Shown: one piece after another, positions 43,127 through 51,712 of the stretch
How positions within the stretch are numbered: position 1 is the first letter of the stretch
How the letters are laid out: every line of letters begins with the position of its first letter
Assembly (NCBI GenBank): GCA_964646615.1
Contig: CAZYEV010000065.1
Coordinates: 1 to 64,000 of the forward strand
Direction: 5' to 3'
Origin: M3007 sp964646615
GTDB taxonomy: Bacteria > Bacteroidota > Bacteroidia > Chitinophagales > Saprospiraceae
DNA: 64,000 nucleotides
The notes under the pieces: model-generated
What the model saw: only the letters and a program-made list of their open reading frames with translations
Database searches by the model: none
Told to the model about the DNA's origin: nothing
Translations under genes and position numbers: made by a program

Positions 43127-43180
43127 CAAAAAGAACAGCGCCTGCGCGGGCCGCACCAACATGGGCGAGCGCAGGCGCTG
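43127..43180 (-). terminator. Rho-independent terminator of the lamin-tail gene
   Basis: Perfect 12-bp arms CAGCGCCTGCGC (43136-43147) and GCGCAGGCGCTG (43169-43180) are followed on the minus strand by TTCTTTTT. It begins 19 nt after the stop of the lamin-tail gene. Confidence 0.8.
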
Positions 43181-43198
43181 CGGTGGAAACGCGCGGGG

Positions 43199-44896
43199 TT
43201 ACTGCTTGATGAAGCGCGTTGTCCAGTAGCGCTGGTCTTTTTCAAAATGCAGGAGGTACGTCCCGGGGGCCAGGGTCTGAACGGGCAGCGTCACTTCGCC
43301 ATAGGGCTGGAACAGGACGGTCAGCAGGCGACCATCGGCAGAGAAGAGGCGTATCTGGTCGAACGCCTCGGTCAGCTGCAGGCGCAGCACGTCTGCTACG
43401 GGGTTGGGCATAATGCGCACCCACGGGCTGAAATCGGCTTCGCGGCTGCTTACTAAGGTGCTGACGTCAGGGATGTAGCGCGGCAATATCTGGTACCCGG
43501 ACACATAGGGTGTGTCGGGGTCAAATTGAGACCCAATACCGGTGAGGTCGAAGGGCACAGGCGGCGGGGCCTGATTGTACAGGTCCACGTCGTTGTCAAT
43601 GCGCACCAGGACGGTGTCGTTGGGGTGATTGTCGGAGACCATGAAGACGTTGAAGCCTGGGCCGACACCCGGCGACCACTGGTTGATGTCCACGTAGCGC
43701 AGTTTCCGAATGCGGATGAGTTTGTTTTCGGTGTTTTCGTTGGGCTTAATCACCTCGATGGGTTGCAGCAGCGGGTTGTTGACGGAAAGCCGGATGATGG
43801 TATCCGGGAAGATTTGCAGCAGTCCGTTGAACTGGGCAATAGCGCCGCGGACAGCGATGCGGTCGCCTTCTTTGACGGTGTAGCCGAAGTTGCGGGTGGT
43901 GCTGAAGACAGTGATGCCGTCGTGGTCGTCGTCAATCATGGCGAACTGCAGGCCGGTTGTCCCGCGCAGGTTGACGCCATAGACGGTGGCGGTCAGCTGG
44001 CAATAGACGCCGATGGAGTCGGCGATGCCGCTGGCATTGACCTTGTTGATTTGCTTGATGGCGTAGGGCGGGTAGCAGCGCACCGTGATACGCACTTTGG
44101 CCTGGGCGCAGTCGTTGCCCTGGCAGACGCGGTAGGTCAGGCTATCGGGGCCGCAGTATCCGGTATTAGAGGTATAGGTGAGCGTTCCGTTGGGGTTGAC
44201 TACCACCGAGCCGCGTGGCGGGGCTGCGACAATGGTTACCGTAAAGCCACCCTGACCGGGCAGGATGTCGTTTTGCAGGATGTTGATTATGGTGGGTTCG
44301 CCTGAGGGAGCCACGGCGGTGTCGTCATTGGCTGCTACGCCGGTGGGGCACTGCGAGGGTGCGCCCGGGTTGGCGAAGATAGTGCGGCCGTTGATGACGA
44401 CGCCTGTAGAGGTAGTAGCCGCTCGCCAGCTGGCAGGCAGGCTGGGGTCGGAGTTGGGGTTGCACAAAACAAGCGAAGCGCCGTTGCCCGCCGCCTCAGT
44501 GGGCCAGGGCGCCGCATTGCTGTACTGCACGCGGCAGACCGTATCGGCGGCCGGGTTGAGCAGCAGAAGGAGCTCTCCGGTGTTGCTCAGGGCGCTGTTA
44601 GGGCCCCACTGCAACGACGTAACACCCAGCTGATTGAACAGCGCCGTGGCGTTGACGGACGTAACGATGTACTGCCCGGGATTGAGCACGACATTAGGAA
44701 ACGTGAAGTTGACGCCGTAGAGGTACCAGCCTTCTAAGTTGACGGGTGAGGAGCTGTTGTTGTAAAATTCCAGATACTCCAGCGAGTCCACGCCGGCTTC
44801 GGGCGGGTTGTACATGATCTCGGTCAGGACGATCTGGGCATGGGCCGCCCACGACAAACACCAGGCGCTCAGCAGGATGAGGATGTGTTTTTTCAT
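43199..44896 (-). CDS. Secreted lamin-tail domain protein with T9SS-like C-terminus
   Basis: A 565-residue exported protein. Residues 1-20 are a signal peptide (KKHILILLSAWCLSWAAHA). A lamin-tail (LTD) domain follows: IVLTEIMYNPPEAGVDSLEY, LEFYNNSSSPVNLEGWYL. Next are an Ig/cadherin-like region (VAANDDTAVAPSGEPTIINIL, GTLTYTSNTGYCGPDSLTY) and an OB-like region (VKEGDRIAVRGAIAQFNG). The last ~80 residues resemble a type A T9SS sorting domain: RIMPNPVADVLRLQL, then LAPGTYLLHFE and a basic end. Such proteins are usually carried to the cell surface by type IX secretion. Ligand or activity unknown. Confidence 0.88.
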   Translation of the reverse strand: MKKHILILLSAWCLSWAAHAQIVLTEIMYNPPEAGVDSLEYLEFYNNSSSPVNLEGWYLYGVNFTFPNVVLNPGQYIVTSVNATALFNQLGVTSLQWGPNSALSNTGELLLLLNPAADTVCRVQYSNAAPWPTEAAGNGASLVLCNPNSDPSLPASWRAATTSTGVVINGRTIFANPGAPSQCPTGVAANDDTAVAPSGEPTIINILQNDILPGQGGFTVTIVAAPPRGSVVVNPNGTLTYTSNTGYCGPDSLTYRVCQGNDCAQAKVRITVRCYPPYAIKQINKVNASGIADSIGVYCQLTATVYGVNLRGTTGLQFAMIDDDHDGITVFSTTRNFGYTVKEGDRIAVRGAIAQFNGLLQIFPDTIIRLSVNNPLLQPIEVIKPNENTENKLIRIRKLRYVDINQWSPGVGPGFNVFMVSDNHPNDTVLVRIDNDVDLYNQAPPPVPFDLTGIGSQFDPDTPYVSGYQILPRYIPDVSTLVSSREADFSPWVRIMPNPVADVLRLQLTEAFDQIRLFSADGRLLTVLFQPYGEVTLPVQTLAPGTYLLHFEKDQRYWTTRFIKQ

Positions 44897-44935
44897 GTCT
44901 TGGGAAAGATTTAGTGAATGTTATTAAACACGGCT

Positions 44936-44968
44936 CAAAAGTAGGCAAAAGCCCATTCAGGTTACAAA
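44936..44968 (-). promoter_or_regulatory. Promoter of the lamin-tail gene
   Basis: On the minus strand TTTG (44968-44965) and TACTTTTG (44943-44936) are spaced 21 bp apart, close to the Bacteroidota -33/-7 pattern. The ATG is ~40 nt downstream. Confidence 0.6.
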
Positions 44969-45176
44969 TGCCCGCATGAATGCCGCTGATTGCGTCGGCG
45001 CCGGGGGCGAACGTTCCAAAATTTAATTCGGCCAGAGCGCCTGCTTTTGTCGTCATTTGGAATATTTGAAAAAGGCAGGCATTTCAGGCGCACAATTAAA
45101 CTTAATCGCAATTTAACATAGCAGCCATACTTTCGCCCTCGGTTTTCAACAACTGTTCACTAAACTTTTTCATCGT

Positions 45177-48100
45177 ATGAACTTTGCTACGCTTACCCAT
45201 TCTATGGCTGTGTGGATGCGTAAGGGTCTGATACTGGCGGCGTTGCTGCTGGGCGGCCTGACGGCTTTTGCACAGGTAACTACTTCTACCATTACGGGTA
45301 CGGTTACGGACACCCGTGGAGAAGCGCTTATTGGCGTTACGGTGGTGGCCACGCACGTGCCCTCCGGTACGCGCTATGGCACGACTACGAACGCTTCTGG
45401 TCGTTACACGCTTCCCGCAGTGCGCGTGGGCGGCCCATTCACGATTACGGCCACGTACACGGGCTTTGAGCCGGTCACGCAAGAGAACATTTACACGAAC
45501 TTAGGCGTGGCCTCCAACGTAAACTTCCAGCTGAAAGACGCGGGCGTTACTTTGGAGGAGGTAACGGTTCGTGCTGAGCGCGCTGACCTGTTCTCTTCGG
45601 AGCGCACGGGCGCTGCTTCGACGTTCTCGGAGCGCGTGGTTACGTCGGTGCCGGCTATCGGTAGCCGCGCCATCAGCTCGGTAACGAAGTACAACCCCAA
45701 TGGCGATGGTCGTTCGTTTGGCGCTCAGGATGCGCGTCTGAACAACTTCACCATTGACGGTTCGGTGTTCAACAACGGCTTCGGTCTGGGCAGCGAGGCG
45801 CAGGCTGGCGGTCGTACGGGTTCGACGGCCATCTCCCTGGACGCTATTGAAGAGGTGCAGGTCAATGTGGCTCCTTTCGACGTACGTCAGACGGGCTTTG
45901 TGGGCGCCGGCATCAACGCCGTTACGCGTTCGGGTACCAACGACTTCCAGGGTTCGGTGTATGGCTTCCGCCGCACGGCCAACATGTACGGCAACAAAGC
46001 GCGCGAGACGAACGTGGTTTCCACACAGTTTTCGGAGGACATTTACGGCGCTCGCGTCGGCGGCCCCATCATCAAAAACAAAGTCTTCTTCTTCCTCAGC
46101 GGTGAGGTTGTGGGCAAATCGGAACCCGCTACGCCGTGGGTAGCCAGCGGTAGCACCAACCCCGGCCAGGTAACGCGCGTGCTCAAGAGCGACTTAGACT
46201 CGGTCAGCAAGGTGCTTTTTGATCGCTTTGGCTATGTAACGGGCCCCTACGAGGCCTACAACAACCTCACTGACTCGCGCAAGTTCCTGGCTCGCTTAGA
46301 CTTCAACCTCAGCGACCGCCACAAACTGATGCTGCGCTACACGCACCACGACTCGGATGCGGAAATCAACATCAGCAACAGTGCCTCCCTGGGCTTTGGC
46401 AACCGCACGACAAACATCAACTCGATGTCGTACCAAAACTCGGGCTACATCATTCAGGACAACACCCGCTCGATTGTGGCCGAGTTGAACTCGATGCTCG
46501 GCGACCGCATGTCGAACCTTTTCAGCATCGGCTACGACTATCAAAACGAAGACCGCGCCTACATCGGTGAGATTTTCCCGACGATAGATATCCTGAGGGA
46601 CAACCAGACGTACATCTCGGCAGGCTTTGATCCTTTCACGCCGAAGAACCAGCTGAACTACGGTACCTTCCACGCGACGAACAACCTTTCCATCTATGCC
46701 GGCAAGCACGCCTTCACGGTGGGTGCCAACTACGAGCGTTTCAAGTCGAACAACCTCTTCTTCCCGGGCTCGCACGGGGTGTACATCTTCAACTCCTTGC
46801 AGGACTTCTACGGCGCTGTGCGCGGCGACAGCGTACCACTGCGTCGCTTCCAGTTCCGTTACTCGGCGCTGCCGGGCGGTGCCGACCCGCTCCAGGTGAT
46901 CGAAGCCAACAAGATTGACCTGTACGCTCAAGACCAGATTTCGTTGGGCAACCTCACCCTGACGGCAGGCGTGCGCGGCAGCTACATTACGCTGAGCAGC
47001 CCGCAAGCGCTGACCAACCAGGCGGTCTTAGACTCGACGTTCCTGGACCTGAACGGCAACCCGCTCAAAGTGAACACGGGCCAGCTGCCCAAGCCTCAGC
47101 TCCTCTGGGAACCGCGCCTGGGCTTCAACTATGACGTAGCCGGCCGCAAGACGACGCAAATCCGAGGTGGTGTGGGTATCTTCACCGGCCGCCCACCCTA
47201 TGTGTGGTTGTCGAACCAGATCGGCAACAACGGTATCCTGACGGGCTTCATTGACGTATCGAACACCAATACGCGCGCTTATCCATTGCTCCCCACGGAA
47301 GAGGTTATCCGCCGCTTCACGCCGGAGACACCGACCTTGCCGACGACCTTTGAGATTGCTTACACGGACGAAGACTATCGCTTCCCGCAGGTGCTCAAAG
47401 CCAACTTCGCCGTTGACCAGAAGCTGCCGCTCAACTTGGTGGCTACGGCAGAACTGATCTACACGAAGAACATCAACGCCGTTCTGTACTACAACGCCAA
47501 CTCGAGGCCGGCTATCGGCAACTTCGCTGGCCCCGACCAGCGCCCGCGCTACCCGGGTCCGGTAGGGGGCACTGCGCAGTTCCCCGCCGTTACGCGGGTA
47601 GTGAGCAATGTGTCGAGCTTAGCTGTGCTGACCACCACAAATGAAGGCGACTATATCGGCGCCACCTTCAAACTGGAATATCCGGAGCGCAAAGGCCTCT
47701 ACGGTATGTTCGCTTACACGTACAGCCGCGCTCGCGACCTGATGAGCGCCGGCTCCATCGCTATTGGCTCCTGGACGAGCGCCCGCTCCATCAACGGCAA
47801 CAACCGTTTGGATCTGGCCTTTGCCGACCGCGACGTGCCGCACCGCCTCATCGGTCTGCTCAGCTACCGCACCAACTTTGGCGAAAAGCGCGGCGGCTCC
47901 ACCCAGTTCACCATCGGCTACGAAGGCATTCAGACCAATCGCTTCTCCTATACCTACGCCGGCGATATGAACGGCGACGGCGTAGTGGGCAACGACCTGC
48001 TCTTCGTACCGGAAAATGCCTCCGACCTGCGCTTTGAGCAATTTACGAGCAACAACGTAACCTACACGCCCGAGCAACAGGCAGCCTTCTTTGAGGAATA

Positions 48101-48479
48101 CATCAACAACGACAAGTACCTGAGCAGCCGCCGCGGCCAGTACACCGAGCGCAATGGCGGCCTGCGCCCGATGCTGCACCGCTTCGACCTGGCGGTTTCG
48201 CGCGACTTCTTCATCACTGTCGGTGGCAAGCGCAACGCGCTGCAGTTCCGCGTGGACATCTTCAACGTGGGCAACCTGATCAACTCCAACTGGGGCGTTG
48301 GCCAGCGCCTGGTGGCGAATGTGCCGCTCGTCAGCCGCACCGTCGGCCAGGACGGCGTGCCGGTCTACCGCGTTGCCAGCCAGCTGCTCAACCCCACTAC
48401 GCGCCGCACCACCGACTGGAGCGCCACCATCAACGACGTGTGGAACCTCCAGGTGGGCATTCGCTACACGTTCAACTAA
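45177..48479 (+). CDS. Oar-like TonB-dependent outer-membrane receptor
   Basis: A 1100-residue outer-membrane protein. A signal peptide is near MRKGLILAALLLGGLTAFAQ; the ATG at 45216 is an alternative start that makes it N-terminal. A carboxypeptidase-regulatory-like domain follows (ITGTVTDTRGEALIGVTVVA), then a plug with RLNNFTIDGSVFNNGFGLG and DAIEEVQVNVAPFDVRQTGF, and a long beta-barrel ending GIRYTFN. The pattern fits the Oar branch and not SusC. No SusD or enzyme partner is adjacent, so the ligand is unknown. A TACTTTCG at 45128-45135 may be its -7 element. A strong terminator follows. Confidence 0.9.
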   Translation: MNFATLTHSMAVWMRKGLILAALLLGGLTAFAQVTTSTITGTVTDTRGEALIGVTVVATHVPSGTRYGTTTNASGRYTLPAVRVGGPFTITATYTGFEPVTQENIYTNLGVASNVNFQLKDAGVTLEEVTVRAERADLFSSERTGAASTFSERVVTSVPAIGSRAISSVTKYNPNGDGRSFGAQDARLNNFTIDGSVFNNGFGLGSEAQAGGRTGSTAISLDAIEEVQVNVAPFDVRQTGFVGAGINAVTRSGTNDFQGSVYGFRRTANMYGNKARETNVVSTQFSEDIYGARVGGPIIKNKVFFFLSGEVVGKSEPATPWVASGSTNPGQVTRVLKSDLDSVSKVLFDRFGYVTGPYEAYNNLTDSRKFLARLDFNLSDRHKLMLRYTHHDSDAEINISNSASLGFGNRTTNINSMSYQNSGYIIQDNTRSIVAELNSMLGDRMSNLFSIGYDYQNEDRAYIGEIFPTIDILRDNQTYISAGFDPFTPKNQLNYGTFHATNNLSIYAGKHAFTVGANYERFKSNNLFFPGSHGVYIFNSLQDFYGAVRGDSVPLRRFQFRYSALPGGADPLQVIEANKIDLYAQDQISLGNLTLTAGVRGSYITLSSPQALTNQAVLDSTFLDLNGNPLKVNTGQLPKPQLLWEPRLGFNYDVAGRKTTQIRGGVGIFTGRPPYVWLSNQIGNNGILTGFIDVSNTNTRAYPLLPTEEVIRRFTPETPTLPTTFEIAYTDEDYRFPQVLKANFAVDQKLPLNLVATAELIYTKNINAVLYYNANSRPAIGNFAGPDQRPRYPGPVGGTAQFPAVTRVVSNVSSLAVLTTTNEGDYIGATFKLEYPERKGLYGMFAYTYSRARDLMSAGSIAIGSWTSARSINGNNRLDLAFADRDVPHRLIGLLSYRTNFGEKRGGSTQFTIGYEGIQTNRFSYTYAGDMNGDGVVGNDLLFVPENASDLRFEQFTSNNVTYTPEQQAAFFEEYINNDKYLSSRRGQYTERNGGLRPMLHRFDLAVSRDFFITVGGKRNALQFRVDIFNVGNLINSNWGVGQRLVANVPLVSRTVGQDGVPVYRVASQLLNPTTRRTTDWSATINDVWNLQVGIRYTFN

Positions 48480-48526
48480 AACGCCTGTCAGGGCCGACTC
48501 TGCTGTCGCCCTATGCGTTTGCAAGC

Positions 48527-48564
48527 AACGCTGCTCCGGCATTTGGCTGGAGCAGCGTTTTTTT
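48527..48564 (+). terminator. Rho-independent terminator after the Oar-like receptor
   Basis: Perfect 11-bp arms AACGCTGCTCC (48527-48537) and GGAGCAGCGTT (48549-48559) followed by a run of seven T (48558-48564). The response-regulator ATG is only 32 bp beyond, so that gene either depends on readthrough or has a promoter within this stretch. Confidence 0.9.
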
Positions 48565-48595
48565 GTGCCATGCACTCCGCTGCGCACCCGACACT

Positions 48596-49279
48596 ATGCA
48601 CCGCATCCTCATCATCGAAGACGACCCGCGTATGTCTGCTCTGCTCCGGCGCGGGCTGGAGGAAGAGGGCTTCTCCGTAGCGCAGGCGCACGACGGCCTC
48701 ACGGGCAAAGACATAGCCCTGCAGGAAGACTTTGCCCTGCTCATCGTGGACGTCATGCTGCCCACCCTCGACGGCCTGAGCCTCTGCCGGCAAATCCGAA
48801 AGGCGCGCCCCCGGCTGCCCATCCTGATGCTGACGGCCTTAGGCACTACCGACGACAAGGTCAGCGGCTTAGACGCCGGCGCCGACGACTATCTGGTGAA
48901 GCCCTTTGAAATGCGCGAACTCGTCGCGCGCATCCGCGCCTTGCTGCGCCGCTACGCCGAACGGCCCAACCCGGACGATGCGCTGCTGACATTCGCCGAT
49001 CTGACCATGAACCTCAACACCCGAACCGTCCAGCGCCAGGGCCGCGAAATCGTCCTCACACCCAAAGAATTCAAACTCTTGGAGTACTTTCTGAAGAACC
49101 CCAACCGCGTACTGACCCGCGCTGAAATCGCCGAAAATGTCTGGGGCATCCACTTCGATACGGGCACCAACTTTATAGATGTGTACATCAACTACCTGCG
49201 CAACAAGGTGGATAAAGGCTTCGACCAAAAACTCATCCACACCCGACCGGGTATGGGCTTTATCCTGAAAAGCGAATGA
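48596..49279 (+). CDS. OmpR/PhoB-type response regulator
   Basis: A 227-residue regulator. The receiver domain has EDD at 8-10, phosphoacceptor Asp52 in LLIVDVMLPTLDG, the conserved Thr in ILMLTALGT and Lys in DDYLVKPFEMRELVAR. The C-terminal winged helix has VLTPKEFKLLEYFLKNPNRVLTR and NFIDVYINYLRNKVD. It overlaps the kinase gene by ATGA, so the two form a two-component pair. The direct repeats upstream of mgtC (50657-50694) are a plausible target. Confidence 0.94.
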   Translation: MHRILIIEDDPRMSALLRRGLEEEGFSVAQAHDGLTGKDIALQEDFALLIVDVMLPTLDGLSLCRQIRKARPRLPILMLTALGTTDDKVSGLDAGADDYLVKPFEMRELVARIRALLRRYAERPNPDDALLTFADLTMNLNTRTVQRQGREIVLTPKEFKLLEYFLKNPNRVLTRAEIAENVWGIHFDTGTNFIDVYINYLRNKVDKGFDQKLIHTRPGMGFILKSE

Positions 49280-50661
49280 CTATCCGGACACGACTGACCC
49301 TCCTGTTTGCCCTCATCACGACGGCCATTCTGGCGCTCTTTGCCGGTATAACCTACTATTCTGCCGCGCGAAGCCGCGAGGCGGAGTTCTACACCCTGCT
49401 CCGAAAAGAGGCCCTCACCAAAGCCAATCTCTTCTTTGAAGCGCGCGTAGCGCCACAAACCTTGCAAGATATCTATCGCCGCAACCGAAAGGTCATCCGC
49501 GAAGTGGAAGTCGCCATCTACGACCGCCAGCGGCAGTTGCTCTATCACGACGCCGTGGACATAGACCAGGTGAAGGAAACGCCTGCCATGCTCGACAGCA
49601 TCCTGAGCGGCCAGCCGGTGCAGTTTTATCAGGGGCGATGGCAGGCCGTAGGGCTGAAGTTTGCCTTCCATGGCGAAGACTATGCCCTGACGGCAGCAGC
49701 CTACGACGAATACGGCTATGCGAAGTTGGACCGCTTAGGCCAGACCCTGGCTGCCTTGTGGGTGTTGGGCGTCGTCATCCTGTGGTTTAGCGGGCGCTAT
49801 TTTGCCGAGCGGGCCCTTCGGCCCATTCGGAGCATGGCGGAAAACGCACGCCTGATTTCGGCCACCAACCTGAACCTGCGCCTGCGGGCAGGCGACCGCC
49901 AGCAACGCGACGAACTGGCCGAACTGGCCGACGCCTTCAACGCGCTGCTCGACCGCTTAGAGCGCTCCTTCGAGGCGCAAAAGCAGTTCGTCTCCAACGT
50001 CAGCCACGAACTGCGCACACCGCTGGCGGCCATCATCGCCGAACTGGAATGGGCCGCCCGGCGAGACCGAAGCCCAGCGGACTACCAGCGCGCCCAACAA
50101 AATGCCTTAGCCGACGCGCGCCGCCTGGCCCGCCTGTCAAACAGCCTGCTCGACCTGGCCAAGGCCAGCTATGACCCCGCGCAAATCCAACTCAATCCCA
50201 TTCGGGTGGACGAAGCTCTCCTCGACGCCTGCCAGCAAGTGCAACAGCGCCACCCCGAATACCATGTGGACATTCATTTTGAAGGCAACTTCGAACAGGA
50301 ACAAGCCATCACCGTGCGCGGCAATAGCTATCTGCTGGGCGTGGCTTTTGCCAACCTCATCGAAAATGCCTGCAAATTCTCTCAGCCGCACGAGTGCCGC
50401 GTGTCGGTAAGGCACGACAAAGGCCACATACATCTCTCGTTTACCGACGAAGGTATTGGCATACCGCCCGAGGATTTGCCGCACGTCTTCACGCCGTTCT
50501 ACCGGGGCGCCAATAGCAGCGGGGCCCAAGGGCACGGCATTGGCCTTCCATTGACGGCGCGCATCATCGAACTGCTCCGAGGCCACATCCGCCTCCGCTC
50601 CACCCCCGGCCAGGGAACGGTCGTGGAGGTAGAGTTGCCCCCAACCACCAGTGCCCTCTAA
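49276..50661 (+). CDS. Sensor histidine kinase
   Basis: A 461-residue membrane kinase. Helix 1 is at ~8-27 and helix 2 at ~158-178, with a ~130-residue extracytoplasmic sensor between. HAMP-like ERALRPIRSMAENARLIS follows. The HisKA site is FVSNVSHELRTPLAAI with His244. The ATPase domain has NLIENACKFS, DEGIGIPPEDLPHVF and GHGIGLPLTARIIELLRG. The signal sensed is not evident; the mgtC and mgtE genes downstream suggest Mg2+ or envelope stress (inference). Confidence 0.93.
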   Translation: MTIRTRLTLLFALITTAILALFAGITYYSAARSREAEFYTLLRKEALTKANLFFEARVAPQTLQDIYRRNRKVIREVEVAIYDRQRQLLYHDAVDIDQVKETPAMLDSILSGQPVQFYQGRWQAVGLKFAFHGEDYALTAAAYDEYGYAKLDRLGQTLAALWVLGVVILWFSGRYFAERALRPIRSMAENARLISATNLNLRLRAGDRQQRDELAELADAFNALLDRLERSFEAQKQFVSNVSHELRTPLAAIIAELEWAARRDRSPADYQRAQQNALADARRLARLSNSLLDLAKASYDPAQIQLNPIRVDEALLDACQQVQQRHPEYHVDIHFEGNFEQEQAITVRGNSYLLGVAFANLIENACKFSQPHECRVSVRHDKGHIHLSFTDEGIGIPPEDLPHVFTPFYRGANSSGAQGHGIGLPLTARIIELLRGHIRLRSTPGQGTVVEVELPPTTSAL

Positions 50662-50694
50662 GGTTTTTCTAATACTATTCTAACAGCGCTCTAA
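50657..50694 (+). promoter_or_regulatory. Four TCTAA direct repeats at exact 11-bp spacing
   Basis: TCTAA occurs at 50657, 50668, 50679 and 50690. The first overlaps the kinase stop codon. An 11-bp (one-turn) period of direct repeats is the usual target layout of PhoB/OmpR-type winged-helix regulators. A GACCTTTG at 50718-50725 (one base off TAnnTTTG) lies 24 bp downstream, so the array sits where an activator would act on the mgtC promoter. Confidence 0.6.
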
Positions 50695-50911
50695 CGGCCC
50701 GTTTGGCCGGATGGGCAGACCTTTGCAGCGCATTTGAAGGCGGTATTTTCCACCGCAAAGCCAATCCGCTGCGCTGGAGCCTCAGGGCGATGACAAACGC
50801 ACAATCGCCAGGAGCTGCTGAGCACCGCAGCGGTTTTTCCGGAAAACGGCGTGCCGTTCATAACGTGCGCTGGAGCAAACCCATCGTTCACCGTTCAACC
50901 GCGACACTGCC

Positions 50912-51649
50912 ATGACCTTCGCTGTTTTTTTGCTTCGCATAGGCCTGGCTTTCCTGCTGGGCGCGCTCGTTGGCGTGGAGCGCCAGTATCGGCAGAAAAG
51001 CGCCGGGCTGAAGACCAACACGCTGGTATCGGTCGGTTCGGCAGCGTTTGTGCTGTTGTCGCTGACCCTGACCGACATGGACGACGGTGGCGGCGTCTAT
51101 CGGGGCGACGCCACGCGCGTAGCGGGTCAGATTGTTACGGGCATCGGCTTCCTGGGCGCGGGGGTCATCATGAAAGCCGGGCGCACCATCACCGGCCTGA
51201 ATACGGCAGCCACCATCTGGTGCTCGGCGTCCATAGGCACATTAGCCGGCGCTGGGCTGTGGATGCAGGCCACCGCCGTTGCCTTCGCTGTGTTGCTGGC
51301 CCACATCGGCCTGCGCCCGTTGAATACCTGGCTGAGCCGCCGCTCTTTCCGCAGTGAGGAGGAGAGCAGCCTGTACTACTACTACTTCAACATCCGGTGC
51401 AAGGAGCACGTCGAAAACCACATCCGAGTGCTTTTGCTCAACACGATTAAGCCCGACGAGCATCTGCAGCTGCGCTCGCTCAAGAGCAGCGAAGAGACCA
51501 ACCCGGCCTACGCCCGCATTGAAGCCGAAGTGCTGGCCGACGGCAAGCACGACGCCGAAATGGAGCGCTTAGCCGGCCTTCTCACGCTTGAATACGGCGT
51601 TATGGAAGTCAGCTGGGAAGTCAGCGAACAGCGAAAGGGTGAGGAATAA
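50912..51649 (+). CDS. MgtC/SapB family membrane protein
   Basis: A 245-residue protein. The first ~140 residues are the MgtC domain: LRIGLAFLLGALVGVERQYRQK, AGLKTNTLVSVGSAAFVLLS, GQIVTGIGFLGAGVIMKAG, TITGLNTAATIWCSASIGTLAG. The remaining ~100 residues form a soluble ACT-like C-terminus (LYYYYFNIRCKEHVENHIRV). MgtC proteins aid growth at low Mg2+ in several bacteria, often by inhibiting ATP synthase (known for Salmonella). The gene lies 250 bp after the kinase gene and 63 bp before mgtE. Confidence 0.9.
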   Translation: MTFAVFLLRIGLAFLLGALVGVERQYRQKSAGLKTNTLVSVGSAAFVLLSLTLTDMDDGGGVYRGDATRVAGQIVTGIGFLGAGVIMKAGRTITGLNTAATIWCSASIGTLAGAGLWMQATAVAFAVLLAHIGLRPLNTWLSRRSFRSEEESSLYYYYFNIRCKEHVENHIRVLLLNTIKPDEHLQLRSLKSSEETNPAYARIEAEVLADGKHDAEMERLAGLLTLEYGVMEVSWEVSEQRKGEE

Positions 51650-51712
51650 ATCCTCTGCCCACCCCTTCTTTTTTTTCTCAGGTTTCATTTTTCACATTTC
51701 ACTTTCACAGAC

